Source: an uncultured Oscillospiraceae bacterium | GTDB taxonomy: Bacteria; Bacillota; Clostridia; Oscillospirales; Oscillospiraceae | DNA: 57,939 nucleotides | Direction of reading: 5' to 3' | NCBI GenBank assembly: GCA_910579595.1 | Contig: CAJTVM010000007.1 | Coordinates: 1 to 57,939, forward strand | Part shown: piece by piece, positions 32,536 through 41,251 of the stretch | How the letters are laid out: every line of letters begins with the position of its first letter | Position numbering within the stretch: the first letter of the stretch is position 1 | The notes under the pieces: generated by a model | What the model was told of the DNA's origin: nothing | Database searches by the model: none | Seen by the model: the letters and a program-made list of their open reading frames with translations, nothing else | Program-made: the position numbers and the translations under genes

Positions 32536-32652
32536 TGCGGCATGAACTCCTTTGATTCGACTTGCTTTGACACTCGAAATATGGTAGCACCGTCAACCCC
32601 CGCTGTCAAGGACAAAAGAGTAACAAAACAGGATCAAAAGGGTAACAGCCCC

Positions 32653-33879
32653 TCAGCGTTTCCAGTGCCGCCGGATGTCCATCACGGCGGTCACTGCCAG
32701 CAGCCCCAGGGCGATGCACCCGGCGGCGCCGAAGGCGCGCAGGAAGGTTTCCCAAAACAGGTCCGTATTTCCCCGGATGCCGTGGTCCATGGCCTGGTAA
32801 ATGGTCAGTCCCGGCACCAGCGGGAACAGGGAAATGGTCAGGTAGGACGTGGCGGGGCACTTGCGTACCCGGGCCATGATCTCCGAGTACACCGATACCA
32901 GCACGGCGGCCAGCAGCGTGGCGATATAGCTGTTCCCGCCCAGGAAGATCACGGTAAGGTAGACCGCCCAGCTTAGCCCGCCGCCCAGGCAGCACAGCAG
33001 CGCCCCCATTCCCTGGACGTTGAACGACGGGCAGAAGCCCAGGCACCCCAGAAAGGCGAACACGCAGCAGATCGGCCCGATATAGCTCACCGTCCACACC
33101 GTCCCGGGCCGGTCGGTGAGGGCCTGGAACAGCGCCATAGCCGCCACGGTGCCCAGGGCGATGGCCCCCGCCGACAGCACCGCCCGGGCAAAGGTTGCCA
33201 GCCCCGCCAGCATATCCCCGGTGAGCAGATCGCGCATGAAGCTGGTGAACACCAGGCCGGGCACCAGCACCATCAGCCCGCCCGCGATGGTCACTTCCAT
33301 GTTGATGGGCGCGCCCAGGGCCAGGATGCCGTGAGCCGCCGCCCCCAGCACAAAGGACGCGGCCAGCGTGGTGAGGAACGCGTTGGCCTTCATCCGGCTC
33401 AGCAGCACCAGCGCCGCCCCCGACGCCAGCCCCGCCAGCCCCGCGGCCGCGGCCTCCGCCCAGCCGCCGGAGAAAAACAGCGCGAAGAAAAACGCCCCCA
33501 CAAAATACCCGCCCAGCACCAGCGCCGCCGGGTAGCTCCGCATCGCCGCCAGCGTCTCCTGGCAGCACTGGCGCAGCCGGGCCGGATCCGCAGGGGGATC
33601 GGCGCACAGGCGGCGGGATAAATCGTTGAAGCGCTCGATGCCCTCGATGTCGGTGGAGATGTCCGGGACGCGGCGCATGGTGGCGTAGGTACGGCCGTCC
33701 GGGGCCTTGGCGCTGGCCCAGATGCAGTTGGGCACCGCGAACACCTCCCCCCTCAGGCCGTAGGAGGCCAGCAAACGGCTGATGGTGTCCTCCGCCCGCT
33801 GGATTTCGCCGCCGAAGCGGATGAGCTGAACGCCCACCTCGCAGCAGCCGTCCAGAAGCTGGTTGTAATCCGTGTCCAT
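32653..33879 (-). CDS. Threonine/serine exporter family (ThrE) protein
   Basis: 408-residue integral membrane protein. The N-terminal soluble ThrE half (about 1-110) contains LIRFGGEIQRAEDTISRLLASYG. Around ten membrane helices follow, the last four forming the ThrE_2/DUF3815 part, with SEIMARVRKCPATSYLTISLFPLVPG. In many Firmicutes these halves are two genes; here they are one, as in the Corynebacterium ThrE type. Substrate is probably a small amino acid, not proven. ATG at 33879 follows GAGGAGGAACCCC. No partner gene is adjacent. Confidence 0.9.
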   Translation of the reverse strand: MDTDYNQLLDGCCEVGVQLIRFGGEIQRAEDTISRLLASYGLRGEVFAVPNCIWASAKAPDGRTYATMRRVPDISTDIEGIERFNDLSRRLCADPPADPARLRQCCQETLAAMRSYPAALVLGGYFVGAFFFALFFSGGWAEAAAAGLAGLASGAALVLLSRMKANAFLTTLAASFVLGAAAHGILALGAPINMEVTIAGGLMVLVPGLVFTSFMRDLLTGDMLAGLATFARAVLSAGAIALGTVAAMALFQALTDRPGTVWTVSYIGPICCVFAFLGCLGFCPSFNVQGMGALLCCLGGGLSWAVYLTVIFLGGNSYIATLLAAVLVSVYSEIMARVRKCPATSYLTISLFPLVPGLTIYQAMDHGIRGNTDLFWETFLRAFGAAGCIALGLLAVTAVMDIRRHWKR

Positions 33880-33921
33880 AGGGGTTCCTCCTCGACAAAA
33901 CCCGGCGGCGGGGGTATATAT

Positions 33922-33953
33922 GTTGACCGCTTGGGGCAAGCCGGGCGGTCAAC
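33922..33953. repeat. Inverted repeat between ThrE gene and small-gene pair
   Basis: GTTGACCGC at 33922-33930 pairs with GCGGTCAAC at 33945-33953, with an inner CTTG/CAAG stem. There is no T run, so it may be an operator or RNA structure rather than a terminator. Confidence 0.6.
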
Positions 33954-33967
33954 ACGCGTTTGGGCAT

Positions 33968-33997
33968 ACAAGGGGGCCGGGTATCCGGCCCCCTTGT
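33968..33997. terminator. Strong hairpin after the small-gene pair
   Basis: ACAAGGGGGCCGG pairs with CCGGCCCCCTTGT around a four-base loop. The stem is very stable but lacks a clear T tract in either direction, so efficiency is uncertain. Confidence 0.6.
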
Positions 33998-34002
33998 CGC
34001 GC

Positions 34003-34149
34003 TCACTGCTTCAGCCCCGCGATATATGCGTCAATCAGCTTTTCCAGCTCCTCATAGCAGTAGGTCTTGTCCGGTGTTTCCTTGAAAATCCGCAGCAAGT
34101 CATACGCCATGGCCTTCCGTATATCCATACGGTAGTTTTCGCCGGATAT
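34003..34149 (-). CDS. Tiny uncharacterised protein, paralogue of the next gene; likely AUA start
   Basis: 48 residues if translation starts at ATA (34149-34147), which lies nine bases after AAAGGAGG. The first ATG (34128) would give 41 residues but has no ribosome site nearby. The frame reads ISGENYRMDIRKAMAYDLL and ends LIDAYIAGLKQ. It aligns without gaps over 18 residues to the start of its neighbour (MPSENEMKRMDLAMLYEL), with the ATA opposite the neighbour's ATG. It is predicted helical and soluble. Function unknown. The ribosome site overlaps the neighbour's stop, so the pair is coupled. Confidence 0.6.
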   Translation of the reverse strand: MSGENYRMDIRKAMAYDLLRIFKETPDKTYCYEELEKLIDAYIAGLKQ

Positions 34150-34164
34150 CGCGGTACGCCTCCT

Positions 34165-34308
34165 TTACTTCTTCGTGATGGCGATCTGGTCCAGCAGGTC
34201 CATCAGCTCGGCCTTGGTGTAAGTCTCCTTGTCGCTCTCGTTGAGGATCAGTCGGAGTTCGTACAGCATTGCTAAGTCCATGCGCTTCATTTCATTCTCG
34301 CTTGGCAT
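34165..34308 (-). CDS. Tiny uncharacterised protein, first of a paralogous pair
   Basis: 47 residues beginning MPSENEMKRMDLAMLYELR and ending AELMDLLDQIAITKK. It is highly charged and predicted to be two amphipathic helices. GGAG lies four bases before the ATG with AAAGGGGG further up. It and the following gene share the pattern YxLRxIxxxxDKxTY..EL..L(I/L)D, so they arose by duplication. A short helix-turn-helix-like or protein-binding role is possible; I do not recognise a family. Confidence 0.68.
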   Translation of the reverse strand: MPSENEMKRMDLAMLYELRLILNESDKETYTKAELMDLLDQIAITKK

Positions 34309-34340
34309 TTCTCCGGCCCCCTTTCGGTTGTGATACCCCC

Positions 34341-34369
34341 ATTATACCACACATCGCCAGCCCCTTCCA
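34341..34369 (-). promoter_or_regulatory. Promoter of the tiny gene pair
   Basis: A perfect TATAAT (34346-34341) with TGTGG before it and a weak -35 TGGAAG (34369-34364) 17 bases upstream. Confidence 0.55.
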
Positions 34370-34408
34370 GCGCTTCCATGAATTTTTTTGGAAATTTTCC
34401 ATTAAGCC

Positions 34409-34436
34409 TTGAAAAATTTTGACGATAGAGTATAAT
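34409..34436 (+). promoter_or_regulatory. Promoter of the large SLH protein gene
   Basis: TTGAAA (34409-34414), a 16-base spacer and TATAAT (34431-34436). The 150-base leader holds a small ORF and several GC-rich hairpins (for example TCCCC-GGAT-GGGGA). Confidence 0.75.
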
Positions 34437-34498
34437 GATTGATGTATAACTGTGGCGTCGGAGGCGTCAGCCAATCAATCCGATGGAAGGAGGGCCGA

Positions 34499-34594
34499 AT
34501 GCCCGGCCACATCCCCGGATGGGGACTTCAAGAGAGGGGCCCCAGAGGCCCAGAAACATACTTTCCAAACAGAACAGGAGGAACAGAAACATGA
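34499..34594 (+). CDS. Possible 31-residue leader peptide coupled to the SLH protein gene
   Basis: ATG at 34499 is four bases after a strong AAGGAGGG. The frame is 31 codons (MPGHIPGWGLQERGPRG...) and its TGA overlaps the SLH gene's ATG as ATGA (34591-34594). It uses codons rare in this window (AGA, AGG, ACA, GGA, CTT). It may be a regulatory leader rather than a functional peptide. The SLH gene's own ribosome site lies inside its last codons. Confidence 0.5.
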   Translation: MPGHIPGWGLQERGPRGPETYFPNRTGGTET

Positions 34595-37500
34595 AGAAAC
34601 GACTTTTGTCAGCCGTTTTGGCCCTGGCCATGGCGCTGACATTGTTGCCCATGTCCGTGTTCGCGGCGGACGCGGATGCCAGCACGCCCGAAAGCGGCAA
34701 GACCAGCGTCCAGTACATCGGTTATAAGGACAACACCAGGCTGGATATCAGCAACCAGGGTGTCGGCCCCGGCTGGATTTGGCAGTATAAGGCCGCCGAC
34801 GGCAAGACCTACTGGACCAGCAGCACCGCTCTGAGCGGTTTAGTTGTCGGCACCAACGCCAGCGGCGTCTGGTATGATAGCATTTCCAGCTATTTGAACA
34901 CCACTGGTTCCAACGTTGGTACCCTGAAGGGCACCAGCTTTACCCTGCTGGGGGACGCGACGATTGCGAGTACCTATCTTGCCTCCAACAGCGTGTCCGG
35001 CAGCCTGACCGTCAACCTGTTCGGTCACAACCTGGATCTCGGCGGGAGCACCGTGCTCAACCGCTACAACTCCGTGACCATCACGGATACTTGGGCGACC
35101 CAGTACGGCGGCAACGCCGGTACCGTCAGCAACATCGAACGCAATGTGGGCGCTTACCACAGCGTCAATGACCGCACCACCATGAGCGCCAGCGGCCTTA
35201 CCCTGCGCGTCACCGGCGCCAGCGTTAGCGGCATCAACCTCTCCGGTCGGGGCAACAACGTGACCCTCACCGGCGCCAAGGTGACCGGTGGGATTACCAT
35301 GAACGGCACCACCACGGTGACCGCCGCCAACGGCACCACGACTACCACCTACCCCGCCCAGACCCTGACCATCAACTCCCAGGCGGCGCAGCCCAACTAT
35401 GGCAGGCCCGTGATCCCGCCCAGCGTGGGCGGAGCCATCGCCGTCACCGGCGACGGCAGCAACGTCAGCCTGACCGACGTTGGGGGCAGCAGCGCGGTCA
35501 CCGTGATCAGCACCGGCGGCCGCGTCTACGTGGACGGTTCCTCCAACCTGGGTGCGATCGTCGTGGGCGCGGGCGCAAACGCCACCAAAACCCAGACCCA
35601 TTCTCCCGTGACTATCAATTCCGGCACCGTGGTAAGCATCTCCCGGAATGATGCTACCGCTGTCAGCACCACCGCCGGCAGCATCACCGTGAACGAGAAG
35701 GGCACGGTGAGCAACAGTATCGGGACTGCCAACGGCAATGTGACCATTAACTCCGGCACTGCCGGTGTTAACGACCAGATCGTTGTGGATCAGGGCAGCC
35801 TGACCATCAGCGGTACCGGCGCGAAGGTTGGCAACATTGCCCTGGCGAACGCCGGCAAAACCACCTTGAATGTGACCGGCACCGGTCATGTCGTGGGCGA
35901 CATCAAACTGGGCGCTAATGCCAACGGCAAGGACGTGACCATTGGCAATAACTGGCCAGCCGACCGTTCCAACACCTTTGGTAAAATCGATTTGGGCAAT
36001 TACACCGGCGGCGGCATCAAGGGTGGTATCTTTGAAAAGAGCTTCGAGACCGCTGATGAGGCCGCTTGGTTGAGTTCCGATCTGCAATTCCAGCGCAATA
36101 TTAACGCTTCTGGCATAATGGCGCTCTATGGCAGGAAGGAGCTGGCCACCGCCATCGCGGACGCGGGCGCGGCCGCCAAAGAGAATGATATTCTCAGTGT
36201 AATTGGCTGGAAAGGCAATGGCAGTGGCGCTCTTAAGCGCATCGGCTTCTATAACTCTACCATTGATGCCCAGGCGGGCCCTGGGAACGCGATTGCCCAG
36301 TTGTCCTATGGCGTGTCCACCGCGATCTATCTACCCGACAAGATCAACGGTGCCGCTGTAACCTCCTGGACCAACGCGCTGGAGGCCAAGACCTACCCCA
36401 TCAACGAGCAGCAGTCCCTGAGTGCCTCCGTTCCCACCGACACAATCAAGCTGGTGCTCCAGAGCACCGGCGCGGCGGTCAGCAAGCTGACCAATGCGCA
36501 GATCAGCGGCTCCAACCCCGATGTAACGGTCACCCTGAACGGCAACCAGGTGGTGCTGTCCGGCGCGGTGGGCCAAAGCGCCTATGAGGACATTGAAGTT
36601 CTGTTTACTACCGACCTCATCGGCAGCAATGGCAAGCCCGTGACCTTCAAGGTGCCCGTGGCCTACAACACCAGCGACAAGACCGCCACCTTCAGCAGCT
36701 TGGGCATTACTGATATTCCCGTTGGTGTGACCGTGAACAATAACAGCGTGGTGGTGGGCAGCAACACTTACACCCTGAGCGTTTCTGGTCTGGCCAAGCC
36801 CGCCAGCGACTTGGAGGTTGACAACACCAGCGTGGAGATCGTGGCCGTTGTGAACGTCAACATGACCCAGGAAGCCAAGAACCAGCTGATCGCGCAGATT
36901 ACTGGAAGCAACGCCCGCTTTGACTGGACTCATTCTCCCGCCATGCGTCAGTCCGTGAACTCCGCCTGGGCCACCATCACCAGCAACAACCAGGTGCAGA
37001 ACTGGATCACTCAGGCCCAGCGCGCCGCGTGGAACTTGAAGAACAAGGGCACTCCCACGGAGGCCGATCTGAGCGCCACCGGGTTCGACACTGCGGTACT
37101 GGTACCCTACCTCCTGGTGACCGTGACCAAGTACAACAATAACGGCGAGATGACCGCCACCCTGACGCCCTACTACCGCGTGGAAGTGCGCGGGGGCACC
37201 GGCGACTACGAGGGTATCTTTAAGAATCGCACCCAGGGCACTCCCGATGGCAAGGGCAACTATCTGGCCCAGGCTGGCCGCGCCCTGCCCGCCCTCATCA
37301 ATAACCTGACGGGTTCTACCGCTGGAGACGTGGGCGTGACGATCAAGTTCCACGATCTGCCCAGCACCTTCAATAACGCCTATATGCACCAGGACGGTGC
37401 GTATGTGTATCCGATCAATGCCGGTACCTACACCCTGACTCATGCCGGCAAGACCGGCCTGGGCACCATCGTGCTGAACAGCACTCCTCACAGCGTGGAG

Positions 37501-38631
37501 ATGCTTCGTAAAGCAGGTGCCATTGACCAGAACGGTCAGTCAACGCCTGCCGACACGACCAGCTACTATGACAGCCTCCAGGCCGCCGTGGATGACACCC
37601 TGCCCCAACTCATGACTCATTTGGATACCATCACCGTCAAGAGCAACTACACCGGCAACGGCTCCATCAGCGTCACCGGCGAGGCCCGCACCTTTGATGT
37701 TGTGACCGAGGGCAACACCACTATTGGTTCCAACGCCAGCGCCGACGTGGTGAAAGTCACCGGCACCGGCCACGAGTTCACCGTGCAGCTGCTGAAGGGC
37801 AACGTGACCACCGCCAGCATTGTGGTGAACAGCGATCCCAACAACAACGGTACCGCCGCCATCACCAGCAACAACGTCAACGCCAAGCCCGGCGAGAAGG
37901 TCACCGTTACCTTGACCCCGAAGCAGGGCTACACCGGCACCATCACTGCCAAGACCAACTCCGGTGCCGCCGTGGCCGTGACCAACAACGGCAACAACAC
38001 TTTCACCTTCACCGTGCCCGCCAACGCCACCCGCGTTGATGTCACCCCGGTGTTCACCCTGGCCAGCGCCCTGCCCTTCACCGATGTTGCAACCAATGCC
38101 GGCTACTATAACGCGGTGAAGTACTGCTACGAGAAGAACATGATCCAGGGTACCACCAACACCACTTTCTCCCCCAACAGCACCATTACCCGTGCCCAGA
38201 TCCTGACGATTCTGTGGCGTCAGGCCGGCGCTCAGACCCAGACCCCCGCGGGCCTGTACAAGGATATGCCCGGTAACAGCGATTACTACAACGCCGTGAT
38301 TTGGGCCACCAGGAATAATATTGCCCAGGGCTATGAGGATGGCCGTTTCTATCCTGACCGTCCCATCAACCGCCAGGAGCTGGCCACCTTCCTGTACCGT
38401 TATCAGGTCAACTTCAAGCGGGGCACCACCGCTGGCAGCGTGAACAACCTGAACAGCTACACGGACGGCAGCCAGGTCGGCGTCTGGGCGCTGCCCGCCA
38501 TGCGCTGGGCCGTGGGCAACGGCATCGTGTCCGCCTCCGGCAACAGGCTGTCCCCCAAGGACGCCGCGCCGCGCTGGCAGGCCGCTACCGCGATGTATAT
38601 GTACTGCAGCGGTGTTTTGGGCATTGTGTAA
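34591..38631 (+). CDS. Large S-layer-homology surface protein
   Basis: 1346 residues, secreted. A signal peptide (about 1-25, ending SVFAAD) is followed by a long Asn/Thr/Gly/Ser-rich beta-helix-like region (about 100-500) with repeated GNVTINSGT/GSLTISGTG-type units. Mixed beta domains follow (about 600-1150). Three C-terminal SLH domains (about 1160-1346) start at LPFTDVATNAGYYNAVKYC, GLYKDMPGNSDYYNAVIW and SYTDGSQVGVWALPAMRWA. SLH domains bind pyruvylated wall polymer. Its strongly biased codon use (AAC, ACC, GGC, ATC) differs from neighbours and suggests very high expression, possibly the main S-layer protein. AGGAGGAACAGAAAC precedes the ATG. Confidence 0.9.
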   Translation: MKKRLLSAVLALAMALTLLPMSVFAADADASTPESGKTSVQYIGYKDNTRLDISNQGVGPGWIWQYKAADGKTYWTSSTALSGLVVGTNASGVWYDSISSYLNTTGSNVGTLKGTSFTLLGDATIASTYLASNSVSGSLTVNLFGHNLDLGGSTVLNRYNSVTITDTWATQYGGNAGTVSNIERNVGAYHSVNDRTTMSASGLTLRVTGASVSGINLSGRGNNVTLTGAKVTGGITMNGTTTVTAANGTTTTTYPAQTLTINSQAAQPNYGRPVIPPSVGGAIAVTGDGSNVSLTDVGGSSAVTVISTGGRVYVDGSSNLGAIVVGAGANATKTQTHSPVTINSGTVVSISRNDATAVSTTAGSITVNEKGTVSNSIGTANGNVTINSGTAGVNDQIVVDQGSLTISGTGAKVGNIALANAGKTTLNVTGTGHVVGDIKLGANANGKDVTIGNNWPADRSNTFGKIDLGNYTGGGIKGGIFEKSFETADEAAWLSSDLQFQRNINASGIMALYGRKELATAIADAGAAAKENDILSVIGWKGNGSGALKRIGFYNSTIDAQAGPGNAIAQLSYGVSTAIYLPDKINGAAVTSWTNALEAKTYPINEQQSLSASVPTDTIKLVLQSTGAAVSKLTNAQISGSNPDVTVTLNGNQVVLSGAVGQSAYEDIEVLFTTDLIGSNGKPVTFKVPVAYNTSDKTATFSSLGITDIPVGVTVNNNSVVVGSNTYTLSVSGLAKPASDLEVDNTSVEIVAVVNVNMTQEAKNQLIAQITGSNARFDWTHSPAMRQSVNSAWATITSNNQVQNWITQAQRAAWNLKNKGTPTEADLSATGFDTAVLVPYLLVTVTKYNNNGEMTATLTPYYRVEVRGGTGDYEGIFKNRTQGTPDGKGNYLAQAGRALPALINNLTGSTAGDVGVTIKFHDLPSTFNNAYMHQDGAYVYPINAGTYTLTHAGKTGLGTIVLNSTPHSVEMLRKAGAIDQNGQSTPADTTSYYDSLQAAVDDTLPQLMTHLDTITVKSNYTGNGSISVTGEARTFDVVTEGNTTIGSNASADVVKVTGTGHEFTVQLLKGNVTTASIVVNSDPNNNGTAAITSNNVNAKPGEKVTVTLTPKQGYTGTITAKTNSGAAVAVTNNGNNTFTFTVPANATRVDVTPVFTLASALPFTDVATNAGYYNAVKYCYEKNMIQGTTNTTFSPNSTITRAQILTILWRQAGAQTQTPAGLYKDMPGNSDYYNAVIWATRNNIAQGYEDGRFYPDRPINRQELATFLYRYQVNFKRGTTAGSVNNLNSYTDGSQVGVWALPAMRWAVGNGIVSASGNRLSPKDAAPRWQAATAMYMYCSGVLGIV

Positions 38632-38660
38632 GATGCGCAGCGTAAACGTCCGTTAAGAGT

Positions 38661-38696
38661 AAAAAGTCTGGCCGGAATTTCCGGCCAGACTTTTTC
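38661..38696 (+). terminator. Terminator of the SLH protein gene
   Basis: AAAAAGTCTGGCCGG pairs with CCGGCCAGACTTTTT around AATTT, followed by more T. Confidence 0.92.
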
Positions 38697-38817
38697 TATC
38701 CCAAAAGAAAATTAAGGTTTTTCTTATTTACACCGCCGCAGCAAAAGTATATAATAGAAAATGCCTGTACTGTGCAGGCGGCCCCCGCGTGGGGCGTTGC
38801 GAGAGGGGAGGATGGAT

Positions 38818-40263
38818 ATGGCGGACTCGTACCGTTACGACCAAGACGGCAAAGGGGACCAGCGAAGCTCCGGGCCCAACGGGCAGGGCTACAATTATCA
38901 TTATAAATACAGCTATGGCTCGGGTTCGGGCCGGGGGAGCGCTCCTTCCGGCGCAGGCAAGCCGCCCCGGAAGGATGACGGCTGGGGCGAGTGGATCGGA
39001 ATCGGGTTCATCCTGCTGTTCCTCCCTTCCTGGCTGAAGGTGCTTGGCGTGTTATTGCTGGTGAGAAAGCTGGCGTCCATGGATGCCAAGCAGAAGAACC
39101 GCTACAAGCGGGAGGCGGAAAACGCCGCCAATCGGGCCAGACAGGCAGCGGAAGGCTTTTTCCATCAGGCTGCCGATGAAGCCAAGCAGGGCGGGGAAAG
39201 CCGCCAGCACGCGGGCAGCGCCCAGCAGCAAAATACCTATCAGTATGGCCAGCCCCAGCAGGAGCAGGCCCAGCCCAAGGCCGGACGTGCCGAGCGGAAG
39301 GCCCAGCCCGATGGGTGGAATGTGCGGGATCCGGCTGAAAACCGGCGGCAGAAGGCGCAGAGGCAGGCCAAAAAAGATTCCGACGATGGCAAGGGGCTGA
39401 TCATCGGCGGCGGGGTTATGAGCGCTATTTTCGCGCTGGGCACCGCAGCGGTGTCTACGGAGTATTTCCAAACGGTCTTTAGAGGATTTGGGCTGTTTAA
39501 TGAGGAGCTTATCGGCGTGCTTTCCTGCATGATGTTTCTGGCGGGGGGCCTGGCGATGCTGTTCTCCGGCATCGGCATGAGCCGCCGCAGTGAGCGCTAC
39601 ATGAACTATCTCGCCTACATCGGGGCCAACCGGGAGGTGCCCCTGGCCCACATGGCGGCGACCTTCGACGTTTCGGTGAACAAGCTGTGCAAGGATCTGC
39701 GCCGGATGCTGTCCAAGGGCATTCTGCCTACGGGGTACCTGGATCTGGCGGAGGGTAAGCTGTACCTCACCGAAATGGGCTACCACGCCCCCGAGCCAAA
39801 GCGGGAGCCGTCCCCGGAGGAGACGGCCCAGGAAGCCGCCGCCCGGGAGGATGACATCCTCCGGGAAATCCGGCAGGTGAACGACGAGATCCCGGATGCG
39901 GTGATGAGCGAAAAAATCAACAGAATTGAGGAAATCACCGGAAAAATTCTGAAATATCAGAAGTCCCACCCCAATAAGGAGGGGCAGCTGCGCACCTTCC
40001 TGAATTACTACCTGCCTACCACCCTGAAGGTGCTCCGGGCCTATGCCCAGCTGGACGCCCAGGGTATTGAGGGGGAGAACATCTCCGCCGCCAAGAAGCG
40101 CATTGAGGACATGATGGATCAGGTGGTGTACGGCTTTGAAAAGCAGCTCGACAAGCTGTTCCAGGATGACGCAATGGACATCACATCGGACGTGGAAGTG
40201 CTGGAAAATATGCTTAAGAAAGATGGTCTGTCCGATGAGGGCGGCATCACTATGACGCTTTAA
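38818..40263 (+). CDS. XpaC-like membrane protein (5-bromo-4-chloroindolyl phosphate hydrolysis family)
   Basis: 481 residues. A Gly/Ser/Tyr-rich disordered start (about 1-55) leads to one hydrophobic segment (about 60-85), a Gln/Ala-rich linker, and two membrane helices (about 195-265). A cytoplasmic helical XpaC-type domain follows (about 270-460) with HPNKEGQLRTFLNYYLPTTLKVL and AQLDAQGIEGENISAAKKRIEDMM. Such proteins often pair with TelA-type toxic-anion-resistance genes, but none is here. ATG at 38818 is six bases after GGGGAGG; ATG at 38812 is too close to it. Function of the family is poorly known. Confidence 0.88.
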   Translation: MADSYRYDQDGKGDQRSSGPNGQGYNYHYKYSYGSGSGRGSAPSGAGKPPRKDDGWGEWIGIGFILLFLPSWLKVLGVLLLVRKLASMDAKQKNRYKREAENAANRARQAAEGFFHQAADEAKQGGESRQHAGSAQQQNTYQYGQPQQEQAQPKAGRAERKAQPDGWNVRDPAENRRQKAQRQAKKDSDDGKGLIIGGGVMSAIFALGTAAVSTEYFQTVFRGFGLFNEELIGVLSCMMFLAGGLAMLFSGIGMSRRSERYMNYLAYIGANREVPLAHMAATFDVSVNKLCKDLRRMLSKGILPTGYLDLAEGKLYLTEMGYHAPEPKREPSPEETAQEAAAREDDILREIRQVNDEIPDAVMSEKINRIEEITGKILKYQKSHPNKEGQLRTFLNYYLPTTLKVLRAYAQLDAQGIEGENISAAKKRIEDMMDQVVYGFEKQLDKLFQDDAMDITSDVEVLENMLKKDGLSDEGGITMTL

Positions 40264-40298
40264 AAAATCCCCGCTCAGACCTCTGAGCGGGGATTTTT
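40263..40298. terminator. Bidirectional terminator between XpaC-like and hemolysin III genes
   Basis: AAAAATCCCCGCTCAG pairs with CTGAGCGGGGATTTTT around ACCT; the T and A runs serve both convergent genes. Confidence 0.93.
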
Positions 40299-40302
40299 CC
40301 AT

Positions 40303-41028
40303 TTATAGCGGCAGCAGAATCTGGTACATCATCACGAAGTGAGCCGCCGAGCCAAGCACGATGAAGACGTGGAACACCTCATGGCACCCAAACCGGGGAT
40401 TGTCCCGCCCCGGCCACTTCAGCGCGTACAGCACGCCGCCCACGGTGTACAGCACGCCGCCCGCCAGCAGCCAGAACACCCCGCGCAAGCCCAACGCCTG
40501 CCACAGGGGATATACGGCGATCACCGCCAGCCAGCCCATGGCGATATAGATCGTGGAGGTGAGCGCCCGGGGGCAGTTGATCCAGGTCATGCTCATCACC
40601 AGCCCTGCGATGGCCAGCGCCCAGATCACGCCGAACAGCGACCAGCCCCAGGGCCCCCGCAGGGCGATGAGGCAAACCGGAGTATACGAACCGGCGATGA
40701 GGAAGTAGATGGAGGTGTGATCCAGCTTCCGAAGGGCGATGCGCCCTTCCACCGTGGTATTGATGCAGTGGTAAAGGGTGGAGGCGGTATAAAGGGCCGT
40801 CATGGACAGGCCGTAGATGGCAAAGGACACCAGCTTCCAGATGTCCGCGGCAGCCGCCGCCCCGGCGAGAAGCACCGCCGAAGCCAAAACGGAAAGCGCG
40901 GCCCCCACCCCGTGGGTGATGGCCGACCAGGGCCGCAGACCGTCGTAGGGGTTCCGGCCCTTTTCCGTGGGGCGTTCCCGGCGGCGGGGAGCGCTGTCAT
41001 AGGAATTGCGGTAAACTGCTTGTTCCAT
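40303..41028 (-). CDS. Hemolysin III family (PAQR-like) membrane protein
   Basis: 241 residues with seven predicted membrane helices. PAQR/HlyIII motifs are present: NPYDGLRPWSAITHGVGAALSV, a Ser-x3-Asp-like LYHCINTTVEGRIALRKLDHTSIYFLIAGSYTP, and the C-terminal GCHEVFHVFIVLGSAAHF, whose His residues with the earlier one form the zinc site. Usually YqfA/TrhA-like; probably a membrane-homeostasis hydrolase, not a toxin. ATG at 41028 has AGGCAGG upstream at moderate spacing. Monocistronic. Confidence 0.93.
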   Translation of the reverse strand: MEQAVYRNSYDSAPRRRERPTEKGRNPYDGLRPWSAITHGVGAALSVLASAVLLAGAAAAADIWKLVSFAIYGLSMTALYTASTLYHCINTTVEGRIALRKLDHTSIYFLIAGSYTPVCLIALRGPWGWSLFGVIWALAIAGLVMSMTWINCPRALTSTIYIAMGWLAVIAVYPLWQALGLRGVFWLLAGGVLYTVGGVLYALKWPGRDNPRFGCHEVFHVFIVLGSAAHFVMMYQILLPL

Positions 41029-41148
41029 TCCAAGCACCTGCCTTTCTGTTACTTTGATTATATCTCAATAACCTCAGAACGTCAAGATTAAAATTGTTAA
41101 ATATAATTTTAAAAATCGGATTGGGGAATTTTGACGGAACATGGGGGA

Positions 41149-41177
41149 TTGAATAATTTGGTGAAAAGGAGTATAAT
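41149..41177 (+). promoter_or_regulatory. Promoter of hemW
   Basis: TTGAAT (41149-41154), a 17-base spacer and TATAAT (41172-41177). It lies in an A+T-rich stretch divergent from the hemolysin III gene. Confidence 0.8.
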
Positions 41178-41251
41178 AAATTTCTCACAACTCAGAAACG
41201 CAATGCCATGGATCGCGCACGGCTTTAAGACGCGGCCAAAGGGGGACCATT

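Noticed and set aside
34840..36087. 415-codon minus-strand frame inside the SLH gene
   Set aside because: It is Gly/Ala/Val/His-rich reverse complement of the repeated coding strand, with no start signal.
41131..41160. TTGACG as -35 of a hemW promoter
   Set aside because: The best -10 partner at proper distance is poor; TTGAAT/TATAAT at 41149-41177 is clearly better.
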